Part shown: in pieces, positions 34,758 to 43,657 of the stretch | Numbering within the stretch: position 1 is the stretch's first letter | Layout: each line of letters begins with the position of its first letter | Assembly (NCBI GenBank): GCA_903844635.1 | Contig: CAIMUF010000038.1 | Location: 62,001 to 126,000, forward strand | Length of the DNA stretch: 64,000 bases | From: an uncultured Sulfuricurvum sp. | Lineage (GTDB): Bacteria > Campylobacterota > Campylobacteria > Campylobacterales > Sulfurimonadaceae | Direction: 5' to 3' | Notes under the pieces: generated by a model | What the model was told of the DNA's origin: nothing | What the model saw: the letters and a program-made list of their open reading frames with translations, nothing else | Database searches by the model: none | Position numbers and translations under genes: made by a program

Positions 34758-35198
34758 ATGATCGGTAAAATTTTCGCAGGCGTAGTGGTAGCAGCTGTAG
34801 CCATACAGTTCGTCCCCTACGGCAAAAATCACACAAATCCTCCCATAATCAGCGAACCTCAGTGGGATTCACCCCGAACTAAAGAACTTTTCAATAATGC
34901 CTGTACTAACTGCCACTCTCATGAAACCAAGTATCCTTGGTATAGCGATGTTGCTCCTGTTTCATGGTTGCTACAGCGTGATATAGACGAAGGACGTAAA
35001 CACTTGAATGTCTCAGCATGGGGTGCTCAGAAAAAGAATAAAGGGAAAGAAGCTGCTAAAGAAGTACGTGAAGGAGAAATGCCACCATGGTTTTATCTTC
35101 CAACGCACCCAGAAGCCAAGCTCACAGATATCCAGAAACAAGAACTCTTAAGTGGTTTAGAAAAAACATTTGGGAAAGAAGAAGCGGAAGAGAAATAG
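34758..35198 (+). CDS. membrane-anchored haem-binding (Haem_bd) c-type cytochrome-like protein
   Basis: 146 residues from the ATG at 34758, which has AAAGGA at the right distance; an ATG at 34749 is too close to it. One N-terminal membrane helix (MIGKIFAGVVVAAVAIQFV) anchors a periplasmic domain with a single CNNCH-type site, here CTNCHSHETKYPWYSDVAP, and the late EMPPWFYLPTHPEAKLT. This is the pattern of the Haem_bd domain family, with Met of EMPP a possible axial ligand. It faces ccoG, an oxidase-assembly gene, across a shared terminator. An electron-transfer or haem-sensing role is likely but unproven. Confidence 0.85.
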   Translation: MIGKIFAGVVVAAVAIQFVPYGKNHTNPPIISEPQWDSPRTKELFNNACTNCHSHETKYPWYSDVAPVSWLLQRDIDEGRKHLNVSAWGAQKKNKGKEAAKEVREGEMPPWFYLPTHPEAKLTDIQKQELLSGLEKTFGKEEAEEK

Positions 35199-35232
35199 CC
35201 TGAAAGCATTTCTCTCTTTTATATTTTCATAG

Positions 35233-35260
35233 AGAAGAGGTTTAATCCTCTTCTTTTTTA
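35233..35260 (+). terminator. Rho-independent terminator inside the end of ccoG
   Basis: A perfect 8-bp stem AGAAGAGG/CCTCTTCT with a TTTAAT loop and a T-run follows the haem-binding gene. The right arm and T-run encode, on the other strand, the last codons of ccoG (KKEED), and the loop holds the ccoG stop. On the minus strand the stem is followed by TCTATG, so it works mainly for the plus strand. Confidence 0.8.
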
Positions 35261-36711
35261 TCCTTGTTATCTTCTAATAAATCTTCTCGTGGAAACGTAA
35301 ACGTAGACTGACGAACAACCATAACTTTTACTTTGTCATCCATCGCATACGCTTTAATCGTAATAGGAATAACCGTATCTTTACGATCATCTTTAACAAG
35401 CATCTCATCTGCATACAGAACAATCACTTTTTTCTTAACAACACCCGGCTTAACTTTAAACGGTTCAGTAGGTGTCCCTATTTTAATCTTGCCTTCCATA
35501 CCTTTGGGTGCAATAACATCAAAGTAATAGTCGTGATCCTCATTGAGAGTGTTTTGCAATAAGAAGGTATAGGCATTATCAACTCGTATTTTCCCCTCAT
35601 CTGTATGATTGATCGAATAAAGACGATTCTCTTTGTTGATGTTAAGAAGCATATATTCTTTCTTACTGCCCATCATCCCCAAAATTATACTGACGACAAT
35701 CAAAATACCAATATATCCTAAAATCTTAGGGCGGAAATAATGCGTTTTCCCCTTCATAAAGAGAGTCTCTTTTTCACTTGACCACTCAACCAAACTTGGC
35801 TTTCCGAGCTTGCCCATGACTTCTGTACATGCATCGACACACTCTAAACAGTTGATACATTCCAGTTGAAGCCCTTGACGGATGTCAATATGGGTAGGAC
35901 ACACAGTAACACAGCTTTCACAGGTAGTACACTCTGCGTTCGTATTCACACTCAACAAATCTTTTTGTTTTGTGAACAACTTCTCTTTTTGCTCATTATA
36001 AATCTCACCACCACGATTAGGGTTATAAATCGCCATAATCGTATCGTCATCGTACAATACGGACTGAATACGTGAATAAGGACAGACATAAACACAAAAA
36101 TTTTCTTGCAAGAAAATGACATCATAAACCAAAAAGAGAACAATACCAACAATCGAACCGATAAGAACTAAATGCTCATTAGGATTTTGGATGTACGCTA
36201 AAAAATCCTCAGGAGGGACAAAATACCACATCAAATCCGCAGCAGCAATAAATGCCAATCCTGTCCAGATTAAAATTGCGACCAAACGCTTAATCTTATT
36301 TTCTGCTTTTGAATAATCAGGTTCTTGCTGCTTATTTTTAATACGTTTGCGCAGACCCAAAAGTTTTGTTTCGATCAAATCACGGTAAACAACTCTAAAA
36401 ATAGTTTGAGGACATATCCATCCGCAAAAAACACGGCCACCCAAGACAGTAATACCAAAAACACCAATAAACAAGAGCATAAGCAAAAAGGGCATCAGGT
36501 AAAGTTCTTGCATATCAAACTGAATAAACATCAGGTGAAGTTTCAGTTTATCAAAACTCAATAAAAAGAGATGATTTCCATCAATACGTATCCATGGAAT
36601 AATCAAGGACAAAATGGTCACAAATCCATAAAACCAATACCGTTTAATTCTCCATGGGACCCACTTATTCAAATAAGCTTTTCCCTTAAGGGATACTTCT
36701 TCTGTACTCAT
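35242..36711 (-). CDS. ccoG: CcoG (FixG/RdxA) cytochrome cbb3 oxidase copper-maturation protein
   Basis: 489 residues. Several membrane helices in the first 230 residues include CGWICPQT and ENFCVYVCPYSR, followed by two 4Fe-4S clusters (CTTCESCVTVCP and CINCLECVDAC), another helix near 325-345 and an IgG-like periplasmic domain. CcoG reduces Cu(II) for assembly of the CuB centre of cbb3 oxidase, the main terminal oxidase in Campylobacterota. The ccoNOPQ genes are not in the window. Its ATG overlaps the stop of an upstream recombinase-like regulator gene (ATGA), an unusual partner. The acidic/basic tail KDKKEED is partly a terminator for the opposite gene. Confidence 0.95.
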   Translation of the reverse strand: MSTEEVSLKGKAYLNKWVPWRIKRYWFYGFVTILSLIIPWIRIDGNHLFLLSFDKLKLHLMFIQFDMQELYLMPFLLMLLFIGVFGITVLGGRVFCGWICPQTIFRVVYRDLIETKLLGLRKRIKNKQQEPDYSKAENKIKRLVAILIWTGLAFIAAADLMWYFVPPEDFLAYIQNPNEHLVLIGSIVGIVLFLVYDVIFLQENFCVYVCPYSRIQSVLYDDDTIMAIYNPNRGGEIYNEQKEKLFTKQKDLLSVNTNAECTTCESCVTVCPTHIDIRQGLQLECINCLECVDACTEVMGKLGKPSLVEWSSEKETLFMKGKTHYFRPKILGYIGILIVVSIILGMMGSKKEYMLLNINKENRLYSINHTDEGKIRVDNAYTFLLQNTLNEDHDYYFDVIAPKGMEGKIKIGTPTEPFKVKPGVVKKKVIVLYADEMLVKDDRKDTVIPITIKAYAMDDKVKVMVVRQSTFTFPREDLLEDNKDKKEED

Positions 36712-37409
36712 TCACTCTCCTTTTTATTTGGTTCAATGTTTGGGCATTGAATGGTTTCGATCATAATCGCACGTGCATCTGAGGCGTTATTCGAGAGAAC
36801 AACTCCTTGCACCAAAGCTTTTAACTCTCGCGATTCGACATAATCTTTTAATGAGCTGCGACTCACTTTCATTTGACGCGCTATTTCACTAACGCTATTA
36901 CCCAGTTTTAGCAGGGAAATAATTTGATCTAATTTTAAATCAAATTTTGATACTGATTTAGACCCACGTGGTCGACCAATACCTTTTTTATCATCATTTT
37001 GAACCATTTGTCGAAGCTGATCGATAAGGCCTAAAACGACCATTATATCACTCTGGGTATTGATTACAATCCCTTGTTTTACACAATGGATTGTATTGGC
37101 ATTTTTTAGAAGACAACTCATTACCTGGACTACATCTTCGATATTAACGCTCAGCACCCACACGTCATAAATTAATAATGTATCTGCCCTCAAGGAACGA
37201 AAGAGCTCCACTACATTATTCCGCTCACTAATTCGTTTATTTTGGGAAATCTGGTCTATCAGTTCTCTATCAATTGGAAGTTTCATTTGATCGCTATAAG
37301 CATTAATCAATTTTAATTGCTCATAAACATTATCAAAATCTTTATCAGGACGAATATAGCTCACAGTCATTGCGGTTAAATTCCTCTCAAAGTTGAATTT
37401 AATCGTCAT
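36708..37409 (-). CDS. serine-recombinase-like DNA-binding protein lacking catalytic residues
   Basis: 233 residues (or 220 from the ATG at 37370). Residues 14-135 follow the resolvase fold (TVSYIRPDKDF; LRADTLLIYDVWVLSVNIED; VLGLIDQLRQMV). Where active enzymes have Arg-Val-Ser at the nucleophile, this one has RPD, so Ser is Asp22, and the LDRLGRD motif reads WVLSVN, so two catalytic Arg are lost. The hinge GRPRGS at 145-150 and a helix-turn-helix (SVSEIARQMKVSRSSLKDY) are intact. It should bind DNA but not cut it, and so is likely a domesticated regulator. Coupling to ccoG (ATGA overlap) points to control of oxidase assembly or of its own operon; that is inference. Confidence 0.75.
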   Translation of the reverse strand: MTIKFNFERNLTAMTVSYIRPDKDFDNVYEQLKLINAYSDQMKLPIDRELIDQISQNKRISERNNVVELFRSLRADTLLIYDVWVLSVNIEDVVQVMSCLLKNANTIHCVKQGIVINTQSDIMVVLGLIDQLRQMVQNDDKKGIGRPRGSKSVSKFDLKLDQIISLLKLGNSVSEIARQMKVSRSSLKDYVESRELKALVQGVVLSNNASDARAIMIETIQCPNIEPNKKESE

Positions 37410-37449
37410 AATAGCTTATTTCGACGACTTAAGTCAATAAAGAATCTAT

Positions 37450-38244
37450 TTATTTCGTCACAATCGTATCACTCAAGATGACAACTTCACATTGCAACTC
37501 GATTGAGAACTGTTCAAACACCTTTTTTTGAGCTTCCTTTATCAGGAAAAGGGCATCCTCATAGTCACCGCCACCATAGTTGACGAGAAAATTAGCATGA
37601 ACTTCACTAAACGCCATCGCGCCTACTTGTTTTCCTTTTAATCCTACTGCTTCAATAAGCCGACCCGCATAATCATTTGGAGGATTTTTAAAACAACTCC
37701 CTGCACTGGGAACATTTGGCTGATTGGAGCGCATTTGAGCAAACATATCCAACAGTTCGACTGAAAATCCTGACTCAAGCTCAAAGGCTACCTCAAAAAT
37801 CACCTTATTTATTGATGTTTTACGATAACCGTACTCAATTTGCTCTTTAGGAATCCAGCCATCTGATGTACGAACAGCGATGAGATGATTAAATATTTCA
37901 TACTCTTTAAGACCTGCATTCATTTTGACCATTCCGCCCAATGTCCCTGGAAGCTTAGAAAGATATTCAAAATGAGCGATATTGTTTTTTTTGCAAAATG
38001 ACACGACTCGTCCACCAGGAGTAGCTGCACCAATGATCAGGCGATTACCCTCAACTCGGATAAAATCATACTGTTTTGAAAGGATCATTAGCGGTGGAGG
38101 AGTAGGAGAAACGAGCAAGTTATTTGCACTTCCCACAATTACGTGCCCCAATGGAACAACGTCATTTTCAATGAGCATTACATCAACGATAGGACCAATA
38201 CGAATAGAGCTGAATTTTGAAAAATCAATAACTTTAGACGTCAT
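37450..38244 (-). CDS. murB: MurB UDP-N-acetylenolpyruvoylglucosamine reductase
   Basis: 264 residues. FAD-binding segment LPGTLGGMVKMNAG, the active-site GYRKTSI, AGSCFKNP with the catalytic Ser replaced region, and SEVHANFLVNYGG are present. It reduces the enolpyruvyl group to make UDP-MurNAc. The length suits the short type II form. It overlaps fliQ by 4 bp (ATGA), a murB-fliQ pairing also known in Campylobacter. Confidence 0.95.
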   Translation of the reverse strand: MTSKVIDFSKFSSIRIGPIVDVMLIENDVVPLGHVIVGSANNLLVSPTPPPLMILSKQYDFIRVEGNRLIIGAATPGGRVVSFCKKNNIAHFEYLSKLPGTLGGMVKMNAGLKEYEIFNHLIAVRTSDGWIPKEQIEYGYRKTSINKVIFEVAFELESGFSVELLDMFAQMRSNQPNVPSAGSCFKNPPNDYAGRLIEAVGLKGKQVGAMAFSEVHANFLVNYGGGDYEDALFLIKEAQKKVFEQFSIELQCEVVILSDTIVTK

Positions 38245-38510
38245 TGAATAAAAGTCGGAATCATATTAAACATCCGAATGGTAAAATCTTGCATTTCATT
38301 CATCATCCACGGCATTGTCAAGATAATCACAATAATAATTCCAACAATCTTAGGAATGAAACTCAGCGTCATCTCATTAATTTGGGTAGTGGCTTGGAAG
38401 ATACTGACTGCAAGTCCCAAAAACATCCCTACGAGCAAGGCCGGCAGTGATAAAATCAACGCAACTTTAAAGGTTTCGATTCCCAAACCAACAAGCTCTT
38501 CTTGCATCAT
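38241..38510 (-). CDS. fliQ: FliQ flagellar export gate protein
   Basis: 89 residues with two membrane helices. ETFKVALILSLPALLVGMFL and QATTQINEMTLSFIPK are diagnostic of FliQ. It is part of the FliPQR pore of the flagellar type III export gate. It may start at either of two adjacent ATGs. The cell is therefore flagellated, consistent with the chemosensory genes. Gap 38511-38605 upstream holds an inverted TAACGT/ACGTTA but no gene. Confidence 0.96.
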   Translation of the reverse strand: MMQEELVGLGIETFKVALILSLPALLVGMFLGLAVSIFQATTQINEMTLSFIPKIVGIIIVIILTMPWMMNEMQDFTIRMFNMIPTFIQ

Positions 38511-38605
38511 AATAAATTCCTAACGTTGACGGAACACGTCCCGACAACTACGTTAACACTGGATTTTCTTCGGCAGAAAGCCCTCGCGCAGTATACCGCG
38601 CTCAT

Positions 38606-39469
38606 TTAACCATTCCTCAATGCGGTGTATTCTTGCGGGATACAAAAATCACGTGCATCCATTTTTTGATCAAAAAAGTTGTGTTTATTTCCTATCTCAA
38701 AGAGCTTGTTAATCGCTTCAAATTGGATATCGCTTAGACTTATTGATTCATCATTCGCATACAATTCAAGATATTTTTCCAATGTTGCTGCATCAATACG
38801 GACTAAAGACCGCTCAATAAGCATTTTTGAAAGAAGCTCTTTGTGATCTCGTGCTACCTGCACCGCTTTAGTAAGAAGATTTTCATACGAAATAGCCGAT
38901 GTAAGCGGCAGTGAACGTCGAATCGCCATCCCGCCAAGCGGTAATGGCAGAGAACCGCCGCTTAACTCACACCAAATATCCCATAATTCTCTCTCGACAA
39001 CCAAAGAATCATCGTATCCTAAAATACTTTCATGAATCAATACGCCGGCATCCACCGTACCATCTATAACCGCTTGCTCGATCTCCAGAAAGTTCATATA
39101 CACGATCTTAGCGTCAGGATACGCTACACGGAAAAGAAGCGCATTGGTCGTATATTTTCCACTAAGCGCTACTTTAAATTTACGTTTTAGTACGGTATCG
39201 CGCTTACGAATAAGTTTGGGACCGTACCCGCTTCCAAAACTTACCGCTGTACGAAGAAGCGCGTATTCTTGGGCGATATGAGGGTACAATCCAAAACTTA
39301 TAGCGCTTATGTCGTAAGTCCCTTTGAGGGCTTCCACATTAAGTGTTTCAATATCAAGTGCTATATTTTCGAAAATGGTATTGTCGCGGCCTACCCATCC
39401 AAACTTGATGGCATAATACATAAAAATATCGTCCGCATCAGGAGAGTGAGCAATTACCATTTTTTTCAC
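38606..39469 (-). CDS. mqnD: MqnD 1,4-dihydroxy-6-naphthoate synthase (futalosine pathway)
   Basis: 287 residues of a periplasmic-binding-protein fold without a signal peptide. AHSPDADDIFMYYAI at the start and TYDISAISFGLYPHI match MqnD rather than MqnA. It converts cyclic dehypoxanthine futalosine to dihydroxynaphthoate in the futalosine route of menaquinone synthesis, the route used in Campylobacterota. Other mqn genes are not in the window. It is divergent from recA with a 177-bp AT-rich gap. Confidence 0.9.
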   Translation of the reverse strand: MKKMVIAHSPDADDIFMYYAIKFGWVGRDNTIFENIALDIETLNVEALKGTYDISAISFGLYPHIAQEYALLRTAVSFGSGYGPKLIRKRDTVLKRKFKVALSGKYTTNALLFRVAYPDAKIVYMNFLEIEQAVIDGTVDAGVLIHESILGYDDSLVVERELWDIWCELSGGSLPLPLGGMAIRRSLPLTSAISYENLLTKAVQVARDHKELLSKMLIERSLVRIDAATLEKYLELYANDESISLSDIQFEAINKLFEIGNKHNFFDQKMDARDFCIPQEYTALRNG

Positions 39470-39646
39470 TAAAAATACCTCTAAGTTTACAAATCTATGT
39501 AAATTTTAACGAAATAACGCTAAAATATCTCTATAAATATTCGAATGAATATATTGTATTGCAATTTGTCATATTTTTAACAAATACTTTCAATTTGTCA
39601 TATTATTGTCTAACTTTATATTTTACCCTTTTAGGAGAACACGACA

Positions 39647-40687
39647 ATGATGGATCCAAACAAACTAAAATCGCTCGAATTGGCTATGAAGCAAATCGAT
39701 AAAACATTTGGCAAAGGGACGCTTATGCGTCTTGGAGACAAGGTAATTGAACCAATAGGATCTATTAGCACTGGCTCACTTGGGCTTGACTTGGCATTAG
39801 GAATCGGCGGTATACCAGAAGGCCGTGTCGTTGAGATTTACGGACCTGAGAGCTCAGGTAAAACGACACTTACGCTTCATATCATCGCCGAATCACAAAG
39901 AAAAGGTGGCGTATGTGCCTTTATCGATGCAGAGCATGCCTTAGATGTTGGATACGCTAAAAACCTGGGAGTTGATGTTGAAAACCTCCTCATCTCTCAA
40001 CCTGACTACGGCGAGCAAGCACTCGATATCGTTGAAACCATTGCTCGCAGCGGTGCTGTCGATTTGATCGTTATCGATTCTGTTGCAGCCCTTACTCCAA
40101 AAGTGGAAATCGAAGGAGAGATGGGTGATCAACAAGTAGGTGTTCAAGCACGTCTGATGTCGAAAGCACTTCGTAAACTCACCGGTGTTTTGCACAAAAT
40201 GAACTGCACTATTATCTTCATCAATCAAATCCGTATGAAGATCGGTACGATGGGTTACGGTTCACCTGAGACAACGACAGGTGGAAATGCACTTAAATTT
40301 TATGCATCTGTACGTATCGATATCCGTAAAATCGCAACGCTCAAACAAGGTGAAAGCCAAATTGGAAACCGCGTTAAAGCCAAAGTTATTAAAAATAAAG
40401 TGGCACCACCGTTTCGTCAAGCAGAATTTGATATTATGTTTGGAGAAGGAATTTCCAAAGAGGGTGAACTTGTTGATTACGGCGTCAAACTCGATATAAT
40501 TGACAAAAGCGGAGCATGGTTCAGTTTTGAAGATACGAAACTCGGTCAAGGCCGTGAAAACGTCAAGCAAAAGTTCAAAGACGAACCCGAGTTAGCGAAG
40601 AAAATCGAAGAAAAAATTAAAGCCGCAATGGGTGTTAACAACATCATGATTATGGGTGAATCTGAAATGAATGAGGTGGATGAATGA
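39647..40687 (+). CDS. recA: RecA recombinase
   Basis: 346 residues. Walker [10 protein letters not shown], the LI/LII loops ([23 protein letters not shown]) and [11 protein letters not shown]-like sequence are all intact. It forms filaments on ssDNA for recombination and repair. AGGAG precedes two adjacent ATGs. It overlaps eno by 4 bp; no SOS box was identified in the 177-bp upstream region, which is typical for a group lacking LexA. There is no regulator recX next to it. Confidence 0.99.
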   Translation: MMDPNKLKSLELAMKQIDKTFGKGTLMRLGDKVIEPIGSISTGSLGLDLALGIGGIPEGRVVEIYGPESSGKTTLTLHIIAESQRKGGVCAFIDAEHALDVGYAKNLGVDVENLLISQPDYGEQALDIVETIARSGAVDLIVIDSVAALTPKVEIEGEMGDQQVGVQARLMSKALRKLTGVLHKMNCTIIFINQIRMKIGTMGYGSPETTTGGNALKFYASVRIDIRKIATLKQGESQIGNRVKAKVIKNKVAPPFRQAEFDIMFGEGISKEGELVDYGVKLDIIDKSGAWFSFEDTKLGQGRENVKQKFKDEPELAKKIEEKIKAAMGVNNIMIMGESEMNEVDE

Positions 40688-41952
40688 TTTTTATTGATGA
40701 AGTAAGTGCAATTGAAGTAATGGATTCTCGTGGTAATCCAACCGTAAAAGCAACAGTACAGTTGAGCGATGGAACACGCGAAAGCGCAATCGTTCCAAGT
40801 GGAGCAAGTACAGGCAAGCGTGAAGCGCTGGAATTACGTGATGGTGATAGCCGTTACATGGGCAAAGGTGTGCTTAAAGCTGTAGGTCACGTCAACAATG
40901 AAATCGCTGACGCTATTATGGGTCTTAGTCCATACAATCAAGCAATGGTAGATGCCGTAATGAAAGAGATCGATGGTACTGAAAACTACGGTAACCTTGG
41001 AGCTAACGCAGTTTTAGGTGTATCTATGGCAGTTGCTCGTGCAGCGGCTAAAAGTTTAAATATTCCTCTATATCGCTATCTCGGTGGCGCAAATGCGATG
41101 GTTATCCCTGTTCCAATGCTCAACATCATCAACGGTGGAAGCCATGCAGATAACAGCGTTGATTTTCAAGAATACATGATTATGCCGATTGGTTTTGACG
41201 ATTTTAATGAAGGGTTACGTGCTTCTGCTGAAGTCTATCACAATCTAAAAGGTATATTAAAAACCAAAAAACACAATACAGCATTAGGGGACGAAGGTGG
41301 TTTTGCTCCGGATTTAAGTTCCAACGAAGAGCCTATTCAAATCATAATGGAAGCAATCGAAAAAGCAGGCTATAAAGCAGGATCTCAAATAGCAATCGCA
41401 CTTGATGTTGCTGCTTCTGAGCTTGTAACCGAAGGTGGATATAAACTTGATTCTGAAAATAGAACGGTTACGTCAGCTGAATTGGTTGATTACTATGTTG
41501 ATCTTTGCTCTAAATATCCTATCGTATCCATTGAAGATGGTTTGAGTGAAGATGATTGGGCGGGATGGAAAATTCTCACAGAAAAACTTGGTTCTAAAAT
41601 TCAGCTCGTTGGAGATGATTTATTTGTAACCAATGCTAATATTTTGGCAGAAGGGATTGAAAAAGGGATTGCTAACTCAATCCTTATAAAGCCTAACCAA
41701 ATCGGTTCCGTTTCTGAAACAATGCTAACCGTTCGTTTGGCTCAACGCAATGGTTATAAATGTGTTATGTCTCACCGTTCAGGTGAAAGCGAAGACGCCT
41801 TTATTGCTGACTTTGCTGTTGCGCTTAACTGTGGTGAAATCAAAACAGGTTCAACTGCACGAGGAGAACGTACTGCCAAATACAATCGTTTACTCGAAAT
41901 CGAAAACGAAGTTATGTACGGAGAATACCTCGGGAGTTCATTGTTTAAATAA
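40684..41952 (+). CDS. eno: enolase
   Basis: 422 residues. Early [15 protein letters not shown], the loop [26 protein letters not shown], metal ligands in [19 protein letters not shown] and [10 protein letters not shown], and the catalytic Lys loop LIKPNQIGS are present. It interconverts 2-phosphoglycerate and phosphoenolpyruvate, and serves gluconeogenesis in autotrophs. It is coupled to recA (ATGA) and to the next gene (TAATG). Confidence 0.99.
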   Translation: MIFIDEVSAIEVMDSRGNPTVKATVQLSDGTRESAIVPSGASTGKREALELRDGDSRYMGKGVLKAVGHVNNEIADAIMGLSPYNQAMVDAVMKEIDGTENYGNLGANAVLGVSMAVARAAAKSLNIPLYRYLGGANAMVIPVPMLNIINGGSHADNSVDFQEYMIMPIGFDDFNEGLRASAEVYHNLKGILKTKKHNTALGDEGGFAPDLSSNEEPIQIIMEAIEKAGYKAGSQIAIALDVAASELVTEGGYKLDSENRTVTSAELVDYYVDLCSKYPIVSIEDGLSEDDWAGWKILTEKLGSKIQLVGDDLFVTNANILAEGIEKGIANSILIKPNQIGSVSETMLTVRLAQRNGYKCVMSHRSGESEDAFIADFAVALNCGEIKTGSTARGERTAKYNRLLEIENEVMYGEYLGSSLFK

Positions 41953-42269
41953 TGAACTATCAAGATCATAACCAAATACTCGACTCAAGCATCTCTGAAG
42001 AGAGTTTTAGCGAGCGTCGTTTTGGGCTCTCAACTGGGAAATTTTTTCTTGTAGTCGGGTTGATTGTAGCGATATTATTCTATCTTAGTGTTCTTATTTT
42101 TGGAAATAATTCTCTTTTAGTTCTAATCAATCTTGAAGAGTATCAAACCTTTCTCACCGAAGATATTGAACGCCTAAAAAGTGAAAATGCCTCTTTACAA
42201 AAGCAATATTTTGAGCTAAAAGAATTGGATGCAGATTCCGGATCAACACAACGAGGTGAGCAGCCATGA
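41952..42269 (+). CDS. FtsB/DivIC-like coiled-coil membrane protein
   Basis: 105 residues: a cytoplasmic tail of about 28, one membrane helix (FFLVVGLIVAILFYLSVLIF) and an extracytoplasmic coiled coil (LTEDIERLKSENASLQKQY). This is the layout of FtsB/DivIC, the septum-site linker proteins, and the place after eno is also where ftsB lies in other bacteria. The coiled coil is short. It overlaps eno by one base and the AMIN protein gene by 4 bp. Confidence 0.75.
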   Translation: MNYQDHNQILDSSISEESFSERRFGLSTGKFFLVVGLIVAILFYLSVLIFGNNSLLVLINLEEYQTFLTEDIERLKSENASLQKQYFELKELDADSGSTQRGEQP

Positions 42270-42880
42270 AAAAAATACTTCTTCTCTCGTCTCTTTTATT
42301 AACCTCACTCTTTTCACGAGAAAATCCTTTTTTTTCTCTATCAGAAGGAACTACCCTTCCTGTATCATCTGAAATAAATGATCATAAACCCGCACTTACT
42401 TCAATGACTTATAATTTTCCGAACAATTCACGCCTACTCAAAGATGTGAGCTTTACGCTTCAAAACGTTGATGGAAGCTTCGAAACTCGAAAGCTTGAAA
42501 TTGATCAAAGTATTGATTGGCGATCACCTCTAATCCTCTCACAATCAAATTCTCGAACGAATTCATCAGCCACTGAAGGAAAACCCGCTTCTTCAACTAT
42601 CAGTTTTATGCAATTTAGTGGCTCGGGTAACCGAATGTCTATCGTTGTGAAGGAACCCATGTTACGTCACTTTACCCTCAGTAATCCAGATAGTATTGTA
42701 GTAGATTTTAAACACAATGGGGTATTTGAGTTGTATCAAAAAGAGCTATCTTCGCTTCCCTATACGAAAGTTAAAGTGACCAATCATGGCAGTTTTGCTC
42801 GAGTAATTCTTACCCTTGATGGACCGCATATTTGCAATGTTGCTAAAACAGAACAAGGTGCTAGTGTTATTTGTAAATAA
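42266..42880 (+). CDS. secreted AMIN-domain protein
   Basis: 204 residues with a signal peptide (MKKILLLSSLLLTSLFS) and a C-terminal AMIN-like β-domain at about 110-200 (RMSIVVKEPML, DSIVVDFKHNG, FARVILTLDG). AMIN domains target periplasmic proteins to peptidoglycan or to the division site. The middle is low-complexity, Ser/Thr-rich. Genes at this place in Campylobacter encode a periplasmic glycoprotein, so glycosylation is possible. Last gene of recA-eno-ftsB-like-AMIN. Confidence 0.7.
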   Translation: MKKILLLSSLLLTSLFSRENPFFSLSEGTTLPVSSEINDHKPALTSMTYNFPNNSRLLKDVSFTLQNVDGSFETRKLEIDQSIDWRSPLILSQSNSRTNSSATEGKPASSTISFMQFSGSGNRMSIVVKEPMLRHFTLSNPDSIVVDFKHNGVFELYQKELSSLPYTKVKVTNHGSFARVILTLDGPHICNVAKTEQGASVICK

Positions 42881-43060
42881 AGAAGTGTGATTACTAAAAA
42901 AGAAGAATTAGCCCTGTATTCCCCCATTTTCCCTAAAGGGAAGGGGATGACAGGTGGACAAAATCTCCACCGTCCGAAAGACGTTGGTAGCTTTAGGGGA
43001 TTGTAGGGACTCTTGTCCCTGCCATTAAAACGGATGTATTCGTTTTAATCTATAATAAAC
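42881..43060. other. palindrome-rich convergent gap between the AMIN gene and tpx
   Basis: No gene is seen. Four inverted repeats follow each other: TTTTCCCT/AAAGGGAA, GGTGGA/TCCACC, GGGAC/GTCCC, and the strongest, ATTAAAACG (43024-43032) with CGTTTTAAT (43041-43049). The last directly follows the tpx stop on the minus strand and probably ends tpx transcription. The part near 42925 ends GGGATGACAGG, like a dispersed intergenic repeat. Confidence 0.5.
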
Positions 43061-43564
43061 TTACGCTACAGCAGCCAAAGCAGCGTCGTAGTTAGGCTCT
43101 TCAGTGATTTCAGGAACGATCTCTTTGTATGTAACGATACCATCAGCATCAACAGCGAAAATTGCGCGACAAGTTACACCTGCAAGAACTGAACCACCAA
43201 GCAATACACCATAAGCATTTGCAAATTCTTTGTTACGGAAGTCAGAACATACAGTCAAGTTATCAATACCTTCAGCTTGGCAAAAACGGCCAGCAGCGAA
43301 TGGAAGGTCAAGAGATACGATAGTTACTGTAACATCAGAAAGGCCTGCAGCTTTTGCATTGAAGTTACGAGTTTCAGTAGCACATACACCTGTATCTAAA
43401 GAAGGAACAACAATGATAAGTTGTTTTTTGCCTGTTGCGCCACCTACAGTAATGTCACCAAGTCCTGCTGAGTTTACTACAGTAATTGCTGGTGCTTTAT
43501 CGCCAACGTTAACAGTGTTTCCTAAAAGTTCTACGTCTGTACCTTTGAATTTTGTTGTTGCCAT
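43061..43564 (-). CDS. tpx: thiol peroxidase Tpx
   Basis: 167 residues, an atypical 2-Cys peroxiredoxin. The peroxidatic Cys is in PSLDTGVCATETR and the resolving Cys in AGRFCQAEG, the spacing of Tpx. It reduces lipid and alkyl hydroperoxides with thioredoxin in the periplasm or cytoplasm; no signal peptide is seen. GGAG lies before the ATG, and TACAAT at 43595-43600 (minus strand) is a likely -10 box. It is monocistronic. Confidence 0.97.
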   Translation of the reverse strand: MATTKFKGTDVELLGNTVNVGDKAPAITVVNSAGLGDITVGGATGKKQLIIVVPSLDTGVCATETRNFNAKAAGLSDVTVTIVSLDLPFAAGRFCQAEGIDNLTVCSDFRNKEFANAYGVLLGGSVLAGVTCRAIFAVDADGIVTYKEIVPEITEEPNYDAALAAVA

Positions 43565-43657
43565 GTTGGGCTCCTGTTTTTATTTATGTGAGGAATTGTA
43601 CAAAAATCAGACAATTTTACTCTGAATTCTAAAATATATATTTTGATTTAAGCTAAA

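Noticed and set aside
36708-37409. Active resolvase or an insertion sequence beside ccoG
   Set aside because: Catalytic residues are missing, and no terminal repeats, target duplications or second element gene surround it.
42881-43060. A gene in the 180-bp gap before tpx
   Set aside because: No open frame with a ribosome site; only palindromes are present.
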